A DNA stretch of 64,000 nucleotides from an uncultured Alcaligenaceae bacterium (lineage in GTDB: Bacteria > Pseudomonadota > Gammaproteobacteria > Burkholderiales > Burkholderiaceae_B). Location: assembly GCA_937908115.1 (NCBI GenBank), contig CALEQZ010000041.1, forward strand, positions 1 through 64,000, given 5' to 3'. The notes under the pieces are model-generated. The model saw nothing but the letters and a program-made list of their open reading frames with translations. It was not told the origin of the DNA and did not search any database. Shown piece after piece: positions 1 to 9,502 of the stretch. Made by a program: the position numbers and the translations under genes. Every line of letters begins with the position of its first letter. The first letter of the stretch is position 1.

Positions 1-52
1 TCGCGACCTCAACCTTGGCAAGGTTGCGCTCTACCAACTGAGCTATTCCCGC
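1..52 (-). tRNA. tRNA-Gly (anticodon GCC), 3' end off the window
   Basis: On the minus strand the gene starts GCGGGAATAGCTCAG at base 52 and continues to the left edge. The D-arm (AGCTCAGTTGGTAGAGC) and an anticodon arm with CTTGCCAAG are visible, so the anticodon is GCC, decoding GGC glycine codons. The T-arm and acceptor 3' strand lie outside the window. A matching minus-strand promoter sits about 40 bases upstream. Confidence 0.95.
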
Positions 53-91
53 ATCGTGCCGGCACGAAGCCATGCCTGCAAAAGCCGCGCG

Positions 92-120
92 ATTCTACAT
101 GAATCAGCCACGCCGGTAAA
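92..120 (-). promoter_or_regulatory. Promoter of tRNA-Gly
   Basis: Minus strand: -35 TTTACC (120 to 115), 17-base spacer, -10 TAGAAT (97 to 92). This predicts a start near base 85, about 33 bases before the tRNA 5' end. Spacing is ideal and the hexamers match sigma-70 at 4/6 and 5/6. Confidence 0.55.
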
Positions 121-225
121 TTGGCCCAGCCCACGTGGGCAGCACGCCGCAGTTTCCGGTCGCGCCCTGCGATTCAAGTAATATGCGCAGAAAAGACGAA
201 AACTATAGCATATTTTCGATAGAAC

Positions 226-1275
226 ATGCCCGAACCGATAGCGGCCCGCGCCGAGACGGATTTGCTGCCTGCGCCACGCGACCTGACTGCCGACAACACG
301 CTGGGCTTGCCCTGTCATGCGTCGCGCTGGGTGCGCTTGGCCAACGAATCCCAATTACCGGCGCTGTCGCGCCTGGCGCAGCGCGCCGGGCGCCTGGTGG
401 TCCTGGGCGGCGGTAGCAACGTGGTGCTGCCCGAGCGCCTGGACGCCCTCGTCGTGCAGGTGGCGCTGCCCGGCATCCGCCTGGTGGGGCAGACGGCGGA
501 TGCCTGGATCGTCGAGGCCGGCGCGGGTGAATCCTGGCATGGTTTCGTGACGGAAACCCTGTCCCAGGGCTGGGAGGGGCTGGAAAACCTGGCCCTCATT
601 CCGGGTACGGTGGGGGCTGCGCCGGTGCAGAACATCGGCGCCTACGGCGTGGAGCTCGCGGATCGCTTTCATAGCCTGCGCGCCTGGGACGTGTGCGCGG
701 CGCGCATGGTCGAGATGACCGCCGAGCAATGCCGCTACGGCTACCGGGACAGCGTCTTCAAGCACGAGCCGGACGGGCGCTGGATCATTACCTCGGTGCG
801 CTTTGCCTTGCCGCGCCCGTGGCGTCCCGTCCTGGGTTACCCAGACCTGCGCAACTATCCGTCGCTGGACGGTTCGGCCCGTCCGCCCACGGCGCGCGAC
901 GTCTACGATGCCGTGTGCGCCGTGCGCCGTGCCAAGTTGCCAGATCCCGCGGCGCTGGGCAACGCCGGCAGTTTTTTCAAGAACCCCGTGGTCACCGCCG
1001 ATGTGTGCGATGCGCTGCGCGCCCGCTTTCCCGGCCTGGTGTGGTATCCGCAGCCCGACGGCCGTTGCAAGCTGGCGGCCGGCTGGTTGATCGACCAGTG
1101 CGGCTGGAAAGGCCGGCGGCTCGGCAGGGCAGGTGTGCACGACCGCCAGGCGCTGGTGTTGGTCAACCACGGCGGGGCGACTGCCGCCGATATCCTGGCC
1201 TTGGCCGAGGCCGTGCGCCGGGATGTGCGCGCGCGCTTCGGCATCGACCTGGAAATGGAGCCGCGGGCGGTATAG
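226..1275 (+). CDS. murB: UDP-N-acetylenolpyruvoylglucosamine reductase MurB
   Basis: MurB reduces UDP-GlcNAc-enolpyruvate to UDP-MurNAc with NADPH and FAD, the second committed step of cytoplasmic peptidoglycan precursor synthesis. The 349-residue product has the N-terminal FAD-binding motif LGGGSNVVL, the GLENLALIPGTVGAAPVQNIGAYG block typical of type I MurB (residues about 125-150), the YRDSVFK segment, and the GNAGSFFKNP block carrying the catalytic serine region. Length fits the proteobacterial type I form. The ATG at 226 follows an AT-rich stretch (175-225) that probably holds the promoter; the ribosome site is weak, so the exact start is moderately sure. It points away from the tRNA-Gly gene. 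Confidence 0.95.
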   Translation: MPEPIAARAETDLLPAPRDLTADNTLGLPCHASRWVRLANESQLPALSRLAQRAGRLVVLGGGSNVVLPERLDALVVQVALPGIRLVGQTADAWIVEAGAGESWHGFVTETLSQGWEGLENLALIPGTVGAAPVQNIGAYGVELADRFHSLRAWDVCAARMVEMTAEQCRYGYRDSVFKHEPDGRWIITSVRFALPRPWRPVLGYPDLRNYPSLDGSARPPTARDVYDAVCAVRRAKLPDPAALGNAGSFFKNPVVTADVCDALRARFPGLVWYPQPDGRCKLAAGWLIDQCGWKGRRLGRAGVHDRQALVLVNHGGATAADILALAEAVRRDVRARFGIDLEMEPRAV

Positions 1276-1314
1276 GGGGGGCGGGCTTGCGGGCGGGGGC
1301 ATTGGGGTCCGGAC

Positions 1315-1340
1315 GGCCTGGGCCTACGTAGGCGCAGGCC
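1315..1340. repeat. 26-bp near-perfect palindrome before the SDR gene
   Basis: The half-site GGCCTG-G-GCCTAC (1315-1327) is mirrored by GTAGGC-G-CAGGCC (1328-1340), with only the two central-arm G bases unpaired and no loop between arms. It lies 31 bases before the SDR start, in the promoter/leader region, and looks like an operator for a dimeric regulator. The regulator is unknown. Confidence 0.5.
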
Positions 1341-1370
1341 GGTCGCATGTCGAACAGGGGAGGAATGACT

Positions 1371-2117
1371 ATGCCCGATTCGGGTTCCGCACCGGCGCAA
1401 CGGCCAGTGGCGCTGGTGACCGGCGGCAGCGCCGGGATAGGCCGCGCCGTCGTCGAGCGATTGATCGGCGACGGCTATGAAGTCGTCAATTTCGACGTGC
1501 AGGCGCCTGCACAATCCATGGACGCAGAAACGCACGTGGCGGTGGACCTGTCCGATGCCGAGGCCACGCGCCGCGCGGCCGAGGACTTGGTCGCCCGGCG
1601 CGAGGTGCTGCGCCTGGTCAACAATGCCGGCACGGTGCGGCCGGCCATGTTGGAAGCGGCCACGGCGCAAGACCTGGCTGCCGTGATGGCATTGAACGTG
1701 CAGGCGCCCATGCTCTTGCTGCAGGCGCTGCTGCCGGGGATGCGGCGCCGCCGGTTCGGGCGCGTAGTCAACGTCTCCAGCCGGGCGGCGTTGGGCAAGC
1801 CGGCGCGCACCGTTTATGCCGCCAGCAAGGCCGGCTTGCTGGGCATGACCCGCACGTGGGCGCTGGAGCTTGCTGCAGACGGCATCACCGTCAACGCGGT
1901 CGGTCCGGGGCCGATCGCCACGGAGCTCTTCGAGCGGGCCAATCCGCCGGGCGCACCGCAGACGGAGAAAATCCGCGCGGCGATACCCGTCCAGCGCATG
2001 GGCACGCCGGCCGACGTCGCCCATGCGGTGGCTTCGCTGCTCGATGACCGCGCCGGCTTCATCACCGGCCAAGTGCTTTACGTGTGCGGGGGCATGACGG
2101 TCGGCCTTGCCAACTAG
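1371..2117 (+). CDS. SDR-family NAD(P)-dependent oxidoreductase
   Basis: Classical short-chain dehydrogenase: Rossmann TGGSAGIGRA near the N-terminus, NNAG at about residue 85, the catalytic S-x-Y-x-x-x-K set (NVSSRAAL then YAASKAG), and the C-terminal ITGQVLYVCGG typical of FabG-like members. About 248 residues. Three in-frame ATGs lie at 1347, 1365 and 1371. Only 1371 is correctly placed behind the strong Shine-Dalgarno AGGGGAGGA (1356-1364), so I prefer it. The stop overlaps the convergent dapB stop by three to four bases. Substrate is not inferable; FabG-like 3-oxoacyl reductase or sugar/alcohol dehydrogenase are both possible. Confidence 0.85.
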   Translation: MPDSGSAPAQRPVALVTGGSAGIGRAVVERLIGDGYEVVNFDVQAPAQSMDAETHVAVDLSDAEATRRAAEDLVARREVLRLVNNAGTVRPAMLEAATAQDLAAVMALNVQAPMLLLQALLPGMRRRRFGRVVNVSSRAALGKPARTVYAASKAGLLGMTRTWALELAADGITVNAVGPGPIATELFERANPPGAPQTEKIRAAIPVQRMGTPADVAHAVASLLDDRAGFITGQVLYVCGGMTVGLAN

Positions 2118-2908
2118 GCCAGGCCCAGCACCGCTTGCATGTCGTAGAGGCCGCTTGCGCGGTCGCGCAAAAAGCGTGCCGCGCGCAGGCTGCCCTGCGC
2201 GTAGGTGGCGCGGCTGCTGGACCGATGCGTGATTTCGATGCGCTCGCCCGTGCCGCAGAAGTAAACGGTGTGGTCGCCGACGATGTCGCCACCGCGCACC
2301 ACGGAAAACCCGATGGTGCCGGTTTCGCGCACGCCAGTTTCGCCGTGGCGCGCCCAGGTGGCGATCTCTTCCAGCGGGCGCCCCCAGGCGGCTGCGATGG
2401 TCTCGCCCATCTTCAGCGCCGTGCCCGACGGCGCATCCACCTTGTTGCGGTGATGCGCCTCGAAGACCTCGACGTCGTAGCCCGAATTGAGGATGCGCGC
2501 GGCCACATCGAGCAGCTTGAGCGTGGCGTTGACGCCCACGCTCATGTTCGGGGCGAAGACGATGCCGACGCGCGACGAGGCTTGCTCTATCGCCTTTCGC
2601 CCCGCGGCGTCCAGGCCCGTGGTGCCAATGACCATCTTGACGCCGTGTTCGACGCATACCGGTAGGTGGGCTAGCGTGCCTTCCGGCCGGGTGAAGTCGA
2701 TGAGGCAATCGGCCTCGGCCAGGGCGGACAGGTCGTCGGTGACCGTCACGCCCGTGGCGCGGCCAAGGGAAGCCCCCGCGTCCTGGCCGACCAGGCGGCT
2801 ACCCGGCCGCGCCAGGGCGGCGGCCAGGGTCAGGTCCGGCGCATCGAGCACCGCTTCGATCAGCATTTGGCCCATGCGCCCGCCGGCGCCGGCTATCGCG
2901 ATACGCAT
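2114..2908 (-). CDS. dapB: 4-hydroxy-tetrahydrodipicolinate reductase DapB
   Basis: DapB performs the NAD(P)H-dependent reduction step of the diaminopimelate/lysine pathway in the cytoplasm. The 264-residue product begins MRIAIAGAGGRMGQM, the nucleotide-binding GxGxMG motif, and carries EAHHRNKVDAPSGTAL, the family signature with the substrate-binding His-His and Lys. Length is as expected. It follows bamE by 42 bases on the same strand and is probably co-transcribed with it; its stop overlaps that of the convergent SDR gene. Confidence 0.97.
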   Translation of the reverse strand: MRIAIAGAGGRMGQMLIEAVLDAPDLTLAAALARPGSRLVGQDAGASLGRATGVTVTDDLSALAEADCLIDFTRPEGTLAHLPVCVEHGVKMVIGTTGLDAAGRKAIEQASSRVGIVFAPNMSVGVNATLKLLDVAARILNSGYDVEVFEAHHRNKVDAPSGTALKMGETIAAAWGRPLEEIATWARHGETGVRETGTIGFSVVRGGDIVGDHTVYFCGTGERIEITHRSSSRATYAQGSLRAARFLRDRASGLYDMQAVLGLA

Positions 2909-2950
2909 GATGGTGTGCTTCCTAAGGGTTGTTGGGACAGGATGTGCCGG

Positions 2951-3493
2951 TCAACGCAGCGGCTCGGGCGAGGCGCCCGGCTGGGCGCCAGGGTTCGTTT
3001 CCGCGGCTTGGGCGGCGGCCTCGGCGCGTTCGCCCGCTTCGAGCGGGCGGCCGGGCTGCGTCGCCGCGCCAGGCGGAGTATCGCCGGCCTGCGCGGCCTC
3101 GGACCGCGCCGATTCCACGTCGGCCTGCTGGAAGGGCTGCACGTCCGGTTGCTCGTCGCCTTGCCAGCGCACCAGGCGATCGTTCTCGAACCAGACGGTG
3201 AACCGCCGCTGCTGCGGGGTGCCCGTGCCGGGTTGGTAGTAGTACGGATAGTCCCAGCGGTCAGCGTGCAGCACGCTGGTCAGCGTGGGGCTGCCGAGGA
3301 CGAAGCGAACCTGTTCGCGCGTCATGCCTTGCTGGAGCATGTCGACTTGCTCCTTCGTGATCCAGTTGCCCTGTTGGACGCTGGCGCGATAGGGAAAACC
3401 CCATTTTTCGTTGGAGCATCCGGCCAGCGCGAACAGACCGGCCAGGCACAGGCCTGCGTACAGGCGGCGAGACCTTGCAAGGGGTATGGGCAT
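2951..3493 (-). CDS. bamE: Outer-membrane assembly lipoprotein BamE (SmpA/OmlA)
   Basis: BamE is a small lipoprotein of the BAM complex that helps insert beta-barrel proteins in the outer membrane. The product is 180 residues with a lipoprotein signal ending in the lipobox LAGC (Cys about 26), then the SmpA/OmlA fold with GMTREQVRFVLGSP and RWDYPYYY motifs. The C-terminal third is an Ala/Gln/Pro-rich extension beyond the compact domain. It is divergent from fur, an arrangement seen widely in beta- and gammaproteobacteria. Confidence 0.93.
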   Translation of the reverse strand: MPIPLARSRRLYAGLCLAGLFALAGCSNEKWGFPYRASVQQGNWITKEQVDMLQQGMTREQVRFVLGSPTLTSVLHADRWDYPYYYQPGTGTPQQRRFTVWFENDRLVRWQGDEQPDVQPFQQADVESARSEAAQAGDTPPGAATQPGRPLEAGERAEAAAQAAETNPGAQPGASPEPLR

Positions 3494-3634
3494 GGCGCAC
3501 CTATGGGTTAGTGAAACCGGACAAAACCGTTATCATAAGGGCTCGGGAACAATTCCGCGGGGCGGCAACCCGTGCGCAAGGCCGCCCACAGGTCCTGCAA
3601 CGGGGATCGGCACCCTTTGTAGAGAGAAAATGCC

Positions 3635-4057
3635 ATGAGCGATCAAGCCGATCTGAAGAACATGGGCCTGAAGGCCACTTTCCCGCGCCTGAAGATCCTG
3701 GACGTCTTCCGCAAGTCCGGAGAGCGCCACCTCAGTGCCGAGGACGTCTATCGGGCGCTGATCAACGAAAGCGTCGAAATCGGGCTGGCCACCGTCTATC
3801 GCGTGCTGACGCAGTTCGAGCAGGCCGGTATCCTGACCCGCAGCCAGTTCGACAGCGGCAAGGCCGTGTTCGAACTCAACGATGGGGACCACCACGACCA
3901 CCTCATCTGCACCAATTGCGGCAAGGTCGTGGAATTCAACGACCTCGACATCGAGAAGCGCCAGCAGAAAGTCGCCAAGGACAACGGCTTCGTACTCGAA
4001 AGCCATCACATGGTGCTCTACGGCACCTGCGGCGATTGCCACGCCAAAGCGCGCTAG
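3635..4057 (+). CDS. fur: Ferric uptake regulator Fur
   Basis: Fur is the iron-responsive dimeric repressor of iron uptake genes. The 140-residue protein has the winged-helix N-terminus (KATFPRLKILDVF, VEIGLATVYRVLTQFEQAGIL) and the metal-binding segment DGDHHDHLICTNCGKVVEF, with the conserved His cluster and first Cys pair. A second Cys pair (YGTCGDCHAKAR) is at the C-terminus. It is divergent from bamE across 141 bases containing AT-rich promoter sequence (TTATCATAA, 3530-3538). Confidence 0.97.
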   Translation: MSDQADLKNMGLKATFPRLKILDVFRKSGERHLSAEDVYRALINESVEIGLATVYRVLTQFEQAGILTRSQFDSGKAVFELNDGDHHDHLICTNCGKVVEFNDLDIEKRQQKVAKDNGFVLESHHMVLYGTCGDCHAKAR

Positions 4058-4108
4058 GGCCGTGCGTGGCCACCGTGTGCTGTACCCGGCGCATGGGGCG
4101 CGGCTTGG

Positions 4109-5761
4109 TCAACCTTCCTGGGGAGCCAGCATCTCGCGCGCGTGCTGGCGGGTCGTTTCGGTGATGGTCAAGCCGCCCAGCATGCGCGCGATTTCCTCGA
4201 CCCTGCCTTGTTCGTCCAGCGCCGCGATGCGCGAGCGCGTCACGCCGGCGCGTTCGGCCTTGCTGACCTGGTAGTGGGCGTTGGCGCAGGCAGCCACCTG
4301 CGGCAGGTGCGTGACGCAAAGCACCTGGTGGCGGGCGCCAAGCTCGCGCAGCAGGCGGCCGACGACTTCGGCGACCGCGCCGCCCACGCCGCTGTCGACT
4401 TCATCGAAGATCAACGTGGGCACGCGCGCTGCCCGGCTGGCGATGACCGACAAGGCCAGCGAAATGCGGGCGAGCTCGCCGCCCGAGGCGACTTTGGCCA
4501 GCGCGCGCGGTGTGGTTCCGGCGTGGCCGGCGACCTGGAATTCGATGTGTTCGGCCCCGTGGGCCGATAGCTCGGCCGACGCCAGTTCGACCCGGAAGCT
4601 GCCGCCTTGCATGGCCAAGGCCTGCATGGCCTCGGTCACGGCCTTGCCCAGCTGGCGCGCGGCCTTGCGCCGTGCCGCCGTCAGCCGCCCGGCGACGGCT
4701 TCGCAGGCCTGGCGCGCCTGCTCGGCCTGGCGCCGCAGCGCGTCCACGTCGGTCGCCTCGTCCAGCCCGGCCAATTGCGCGTGCAGCGAGTCGCGCAGCT
4801 CGCACAGCTGTTCGGGCTCGCAGCGGAACTTGCGTGCCGTCTCGAAAACCGCCGCCAGCCGGGCGTCCAGCTCGGCCAGGCGATCCGGGTCCAGCTCGAC
4901 GCGGGACAGGTAGGCATTGAGGTCGGAGACCGCTTCGGCGATCGCGATCCGCGCGGATTCCAGCTCGTCGTGCACGGTCTTGAGTGAAGCGTCGTGGCGC
5001 AGCATTTGCGCCACTCGCTGGGCAGCCGCGGTCACCCGGCTGTGCGCGGAGTCTTCGCTTTCATCGAGTGCCGCGATGGCCTGGGCGGCGCCTTCGAGCA
5101 GCGATTGGGCGTGCGCCAGGCGGCTGTGCTCGGCCTGCAGCGCGTCCCATTCGCCCGGCTTCAGTCCCAGGCGATCGAGCTCACTCACCTGCCATTGCAG
5201 CCGCTCTCGCTCGGCGGCCAGCGTGCCAGCGTCGCGCTCGGCTGCCTCCAGCTTGCGCGCGATCTGGCGCCAGGCCTGCCACGCCTGCTGCATTTCGTCG
5301 CGCAACGCGCCATGGCCGCCGTGGGAGTCGAGCAAGTCGCGCTGCGCATCGGCGCGCAGCAGGCTCTGGTGGGCGTGCTGCCCGTGGATATCGACCAGCT
5401 GTCCACCCAGTTCGCGCAGCTGCGCCAAGGTGACCGGCACGCCGTTGATGTAGCCGCGGCTGCGCCCTTGTGCGTCGATGACGCGGCGCAGGACCAGTTC
5501 GCCGTCGGCGTCGATGTCATGTTCGGCCAGCCACCGCGCCACCGCCGGGGGAGGATCGAAGACGGCGCTGATGTCGGCCCGGGAAGCGCCTTCGCGCAGC
5601 ACGCCGGCATCACCGCGCTCGCCCAGCGCCAAGGCCAGCGCATCGACCAGGATCGACTTGCCCGCCCCGGTTTCGCCGGAAAAGACGGTGAAACCGGGCC
5701 CGAAGGCGATCTCTGCCTGGTCGACGATGACGAAATCGCGGATGTTCAGCAAACGCAGCAT
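4109..5761 (-). CDS. recN: DNA repair protein RecN
   Basis: RecN is an SMC-like ATPase acting in recombinational repair of double-strand breaks. The 550-residue product starts MLRLLNIRDFVIVD and has Walker A GETGAGKS (about residue 33), a long coiled-coil middle rich in Ala/Leu/Glu heptads, the ABC signature SGGELARISLA, and Walker B TLIFDEVDSGVGG. Length is normal. It lies 57 bases after nadK on the same strand, a conserved nadK-recN pairing; it is convergent with fur. Confidence 0.97.
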   Translation of the reverse strand: MLRLLNIRDFVIVDQAEIAFGPGFTVFSGETGAGKSILVDALALALGERGDAGVLREGASRADISAVFDPPPAVARWLAEHDIDADGELVLRRVIDAQGRSRGYINGVPVTLAQLRELGGQLVDIHGQHAHQSLLRADAQRDLLDSHGGHGALRDEMQQAWQAWRQIARKLEAAERDAGTLAAERERLQWQVSELDRLGLKPGEWDALQAEHSRLAHAQSLLEGAAQAIAALDESEDSAHSRVTAAAQRVAQMLRHDASLKTVHDELESARIAIAEAVSDLNAYLSRVELDPDRLAELDARLAAVFETARKFRCEPEQLCELRDSLHAQLAGLDEATDVDALRRQAEQARQACEAVAGRLTAARRKAARQLGKAVTEAMQALAMQGGSFRVELASAELSAHGAEHIEFQVAGHAGTTPRALAKVASGGELARISLALSVIASRAARVPTLIFDEVDSGVGGAVAEVVGRLLRELGARHQVLCVTHLPQVAACANAHYQVSKAERAGVTRSRIAALDEQGRVEEIARMLGGLTITETTRQHAREMLAPQEG

Positions 5762-5818
5762 GGCCTGATCGCGGGTCGGTTGGTCATGCGCCGGGGCCGA
5801 CGGGCGGCCCCGACCGGG

Positions 5819-6715
5819 CTATTCGACGTCGTTGCCGCGCGGGATCCGGTTCCAGTCCAGCTTGCGGCGCAAAGTAGAGAAAAAACTGTAGCCGGCCGGG
5901 TGCAGGAAACGAATGGTGTGCTCGGCGCGGCGGACTTCGATGCGGTCGCCGGGCAGCAGGTCGGACCATGTCTGCATGTCGAAGTGCACGCTGGCACCGA
6001 CTTCGACCCGGCCGATGGCCGTCAGCGTGATGTTGAGCACGCCGCTATCGGGAATGACGATGGGGCGGTTCGACAGCGTTTGGGGCGCCACTGGTACCAG
6101 CACCATGGCGTCGACCCCCGGATGCAGGATCGGGCCATTGGCCGACAGCGCGTAGGCGGTCGAGCCGGTGGGCGTGGCGATGATCAGGCCATCGGCGCGT
6201 TGCGTGTACATGTAGGCGCCGTCGACCTCGACGCGCACTTCTATCATGCCCCCGCGGCCAGCGCGGTTGAGCACCACGTCGTTCAGCGCCGAGGCCCGGT
6301 ACATGACCTCGTCGCCGCGAATCACGCTGCCGGCCAGCATCATGCGGTCTTCGGCCTCGAAGCGGCCCTGCAGCACATCGGCCAACGCGCGGTGCGCGTC
6401 CTGGACGGGGACGTCGGTGATGAAGCCCAGGCGCCCGTGGTTGATGCCGATGACCGGCACGCCGTGTGGCGCCAGCTGGCGGGCGCTGCCCAGCATGGTG
6501 CCGTCGCCGCCCATGACCACCGCGAGGTCTGCGCGGGCGCCGATTTCGGCGTACGATGCCGCCGGGAATTCGGCCACGCCGGTGTTGCGCGCCGTTTCTT
6601 CTTCGATCAGCACGGTGCGCCCGGCCTGGGCGAGCATGCCGGCCAGCCCCCTGAGCGGGCCGTCCAGGCCGGGATCCTGGTATCTGCCTATCAGGGCGAC
6701 GGTCGGGAAATGCAT
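5819..6715 (-). CDS. nadK: NAD kinase
   Basis: NadK phosphorylates NAD to NADP. The 298-residue form starting MHFPTVALIGRYQ is preferred. The reading frame stays open upstream to 6817, but a perfect minus-strand -10 TATAAT lies at 6749-6744, placing transcription start inside the longer reading. The fold signature is clear: VVMGGDGTML (GGDG motif, about residue 65-75), the NGVLGFITD-like NHGRLGFITDV, and TPTGSTAYALSANGPI. It leads a nadK-recN operon and is divergent from hrcA. Confidence 0.95.
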   Translation of the reverse strand: MHFPTVALIGRYQDPGLDGPLRGLAGMLAQAGRTVLIEEETARNTGVAEFPAASYAEIGARADLAVVMGGDGTMLGSARQLAPHGVPVIGINHGRLGFITDVPVQDAHRALADVLQGRFEAEDRMMLAGSVIRGDEVMYRASALNDVVLNRAGRGGMIEVRVEVDGAYMYTQRADGLIIATPTGSTAYALSANGPILHPGVDAMVLVPVAPQTLSNRPIVIPDSGVLNITLTAIGRVEVGASVHFDMQTWSDLLPGDRIEVRRAEHTIRFLHPAGYSFFSTLRRKLDWNRIPRGNDVE

Positions 6716-6743
6716 GGGGATGCCGTAGGTGGATTTATGGTGG

Positions 6744-6749
6744 ATTATA
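6744..6749 (-). promoter_or_regulatory. -10 element of nadK-recN
   Basis: Perfect TATAAT on the minus strand 29 bases upstream of the nadK ATG at 6715. No good -35 is visible at 16-18 bases, so activation or an extended element may be involved. Its position rules out longer nadK starts. Confidence 0.45.
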
Positions 6750-6801
6750 TGGGGCTCCATAGGGAGGTGCCGGACGAAAACGCCCATAAAATAGGTGAAC
6801 C

Positions 6802-7815
<1,014 letters not shown>

Positions 7816-7909
7816 CCGGCGCAGCCGGGCCCGGCGCGGCGGTTGCCGTGCCGGCGCCTGCCGGAACCGGGCGGCGACCGGCTTGCGCGCCGCCAGCGAG
7901 GTGTTGCCC

Positions 7910-9076
7910 TTGTTCCTACGCACGTTCAAGTACCTGTGGCCGGAGCGCTACGAGCCGGAGCCCGAGCTGGACGATCCCTACGCCGTCCCGGCCGGTGCGC
8001 GCCCGCCCGCGCCGGCGGGGGTGCTGCTGGTCAACCTGGGTACGCCGGACGAGCCGACCGCGCCAGCCATCCGCCGCTACCTCGCGCAGTTCCTTTCCGA
8101 TCCGCGGGTCATAGAGATCCCCCGCTACCTGTGGCTGCCCATCCTGCACGGCATCGTCCTGCGCACCCGGCCGCGCAAGGTCGCGCCGCGCTATGCCAGC
8201 GTCTGGATGGAAGGCGGCTCGCCGCTGCTCGTCTACAGCCGCCGGCAGGCGCAGGCGTTGCAAGCGAGGCTCGACGCGCGCGGCGCGCACGTCCGGGTCG
8301 AGCTGGCCATGCGCTATGGCAACCCGTCGATCGCCGAAGCCCTGCGCCGGCTGCGCGCGCAAGGCTGCCAGCGCGTGCTGACCGTGCCGCTGTACCCGCA
8401 GTATTCAGCCAGCACCACTGCGGCGGTGGTCGACGAGGTGGGCAGGGTGGCCGCGCGGCTGCGTGACCAGCCGGAGATGCGTTTCGTCAAGCGCTTTCAT
8501 GACGACCCGGGATACCTGCAGGCGCTGGCGGCCACCATCCGCGACCATTGGTCGCGCAATGGTGAGCCGCAGAAGCTGGTGCTCAGCTTCCACGGCCTGC
8601 CGCGCCAAAGCATCGAGCTGGGCGATCCCTATTACCGCGATTGCATGGAAACGGCTCGGGCGCTGGCCGGGCGCCTGGGGCTGCCTGAAGGACGCCTGGA
8701 GGTCTGCTTCCAAAGTCGCTTCGGCGCGGCGCGTTGGCTCGAACCCTACACCGAGCCGACGCTCAAGGAACTGGCCCGCACCGGCGTCGCGTCCGTGGAC
8801 GTCGCCTGCCCGGGTTTCGTGGCGGACTGCATCGAAACGCTGGAAGAAATCGCCCAGGAGGGCCGTGACGCCTTCCTGCAGGCGGGGGGACGGCAGTTCC
8901 GCTACATCCCGGCCTTGAACGACAGCCCCGCCTGGATCGAAGCGCTGGCCGACCTGGTGCAGCGGCACCTGCAGGGCTGGCCGGGGCAGGGCGAAACGTC
9001 CCGGCCGGACGCCGGCCGGGTGGGGCCGGCGGACCATCCGTCCGCATCCGGCGGCGGTGCATCGGCGCCGGCCTGA
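7910..9076 (+). CDS. hemH: Ferrochelatase HemH
   Basis: HemH inserts Fe2+ into protoporphyrin IX, the last step of protoheme synthesis. The core shows VLLVNLGTPDEPT, YGNPSIAEALRRL, VLTVPLYPQYSASTTAAV and the catalytic-His segment LSFHGLPRQSIELGDPY, followed by CFQSRFG and CPGFVADCIETLEEI. No ATG fits the N-terminus. TTG at 7910 has a GAGG site (7898-7901) eight bases upstream; GTG 7901 or TTG 7883 are alternatives. The C-terminal 30 residues are a low-complexity Gly/Ala/Pro tail. It follows hrcA closely and may share its transcript. Confidence 0.93.
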   Translation: MFLRTFKYLWPERYEPEPELDDPYAVPAGARPPAPAGVLLVNLGTPDEPTAPAIRRYLAQFLSDPRVIEIPRYLWLPILHGIVLRTRPRKVAPRYASVWMEGGSPLLVYSRRQAQALQARLDARGAHVRVELAMRYGNPSIAEALRRLRAQGCQRVLTVPLYPQYSASTTAAVVDEVGRVAARLRDQPEMRFVKRFHDDPGYLQALAATIRDHWSRNGEPQKLVLSFHGLPRQSIELGDPYYRDCMETARALAGRLGLPEGRLEVCFQSRFGAARWLEPYTEPTLKELARTGVASVDVACPGFVADCIETLEEIAQEGRDAFLQAGGRQFRYIPALNDSPAWIEALADLVQRHLQGWPGQGETSRPDAGRVGPADHPSASGGGASAPA

Positions 9077-9170
9077 CATCGCCAGCGCATCCGCGCCGTT
9101 GGGGCTACACTGCAGCAAGGTGGGTACCCGATGCGGGCGCCCGTCTGGTCCACCTTGCCAGGAGACGGCC

Positions 9171-9449
9171 ATGAGCAATGCCCGCAAGCCGAACGCCCCT
9201 GCGCCGACCATCGGTACTTCCGGTGCGCCGGGCCACACCAACCTGAAGGAAGACCGCACCGAGCGCGAGCTCGACGAGGCGCTGCAGGAAACCTTTCCCG
9301 CCAGCGACCCCATCGCCGTGGCAGCGGACCGCGAGTCGGTCGAATCGGGGTTGGACGAGGCGGTGGAGGACACTTTCCCGGCCAGCGACCCGGTCGCCAT
9401 CGACCCGGCCCCGGCCAAGCGGCGCGGCGGACGGGAACCGGGCGCCTGA
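9171..9449 (+). CDS. Small protein with duplicated ETFPASDP motif
   Basis: A 92-residue, acidic, Pro-rich protein starting MSNARKPNAPAP behind the ribosome site CCAGGAG (9158-9164). It contains two copies of the same unit about 30 residues apart: LDEALQETFPASDPIAV and LDEAVEDTFPASDPVAI. I know single-copy ETFPASDP proteins as conserved small hypotheticals in proteobacteria, but I know no function. No signal peptide or membrane segment is seen. It has its own terminator directly downstream, so it is a separate transcript from grpE. A longer reading from 9057 is unlikely because it lacks a ribosome site. Confidence 0.8.
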   Translation: MSNARKPNAPAPTIGTSGAPGHTNLKEDRTERELDEALQETFPASDPIAVAADRESVESGLDEAVEDTFPASDPVAIDPAPAKRRGGREPGA

Positions 9450-9456
9450 AACCGTC

Positions 9457-9481
9457 CGGCGCCCTGGAGGGCGCCGTTTTT
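9457..9481 (+). terminator. Rho-independent terminator
   Basis: Perfect 8-bp stem CGGCGCCC/GGGCGCCG with TGGA loop followed by TTTTT. It ends the small-protein transcript and insulates the grpE promoter that follows 20 bases later. Confidence 0.85.
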
Positions 9482-9502
9482 CAAGGACCTGCCCGGCCGC
9501 GC

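Noticed and set aside
903..2708. Long open frames on the opposite strand of murB, the SDR and dapB (for example 601 residues)
   Set aside because: Low-complexity Arg/Ala/Gly translations with no family motif, fully covered by recognised genes. They are GC-rich shadow frames.
6716..6801. CIRCE element upstream of hrcA
   Set aside because: No TTAGCACTC-N9-GAGTGCTAA-like inverted repeat was seen here or before grpE, dnaK or dnaJ.
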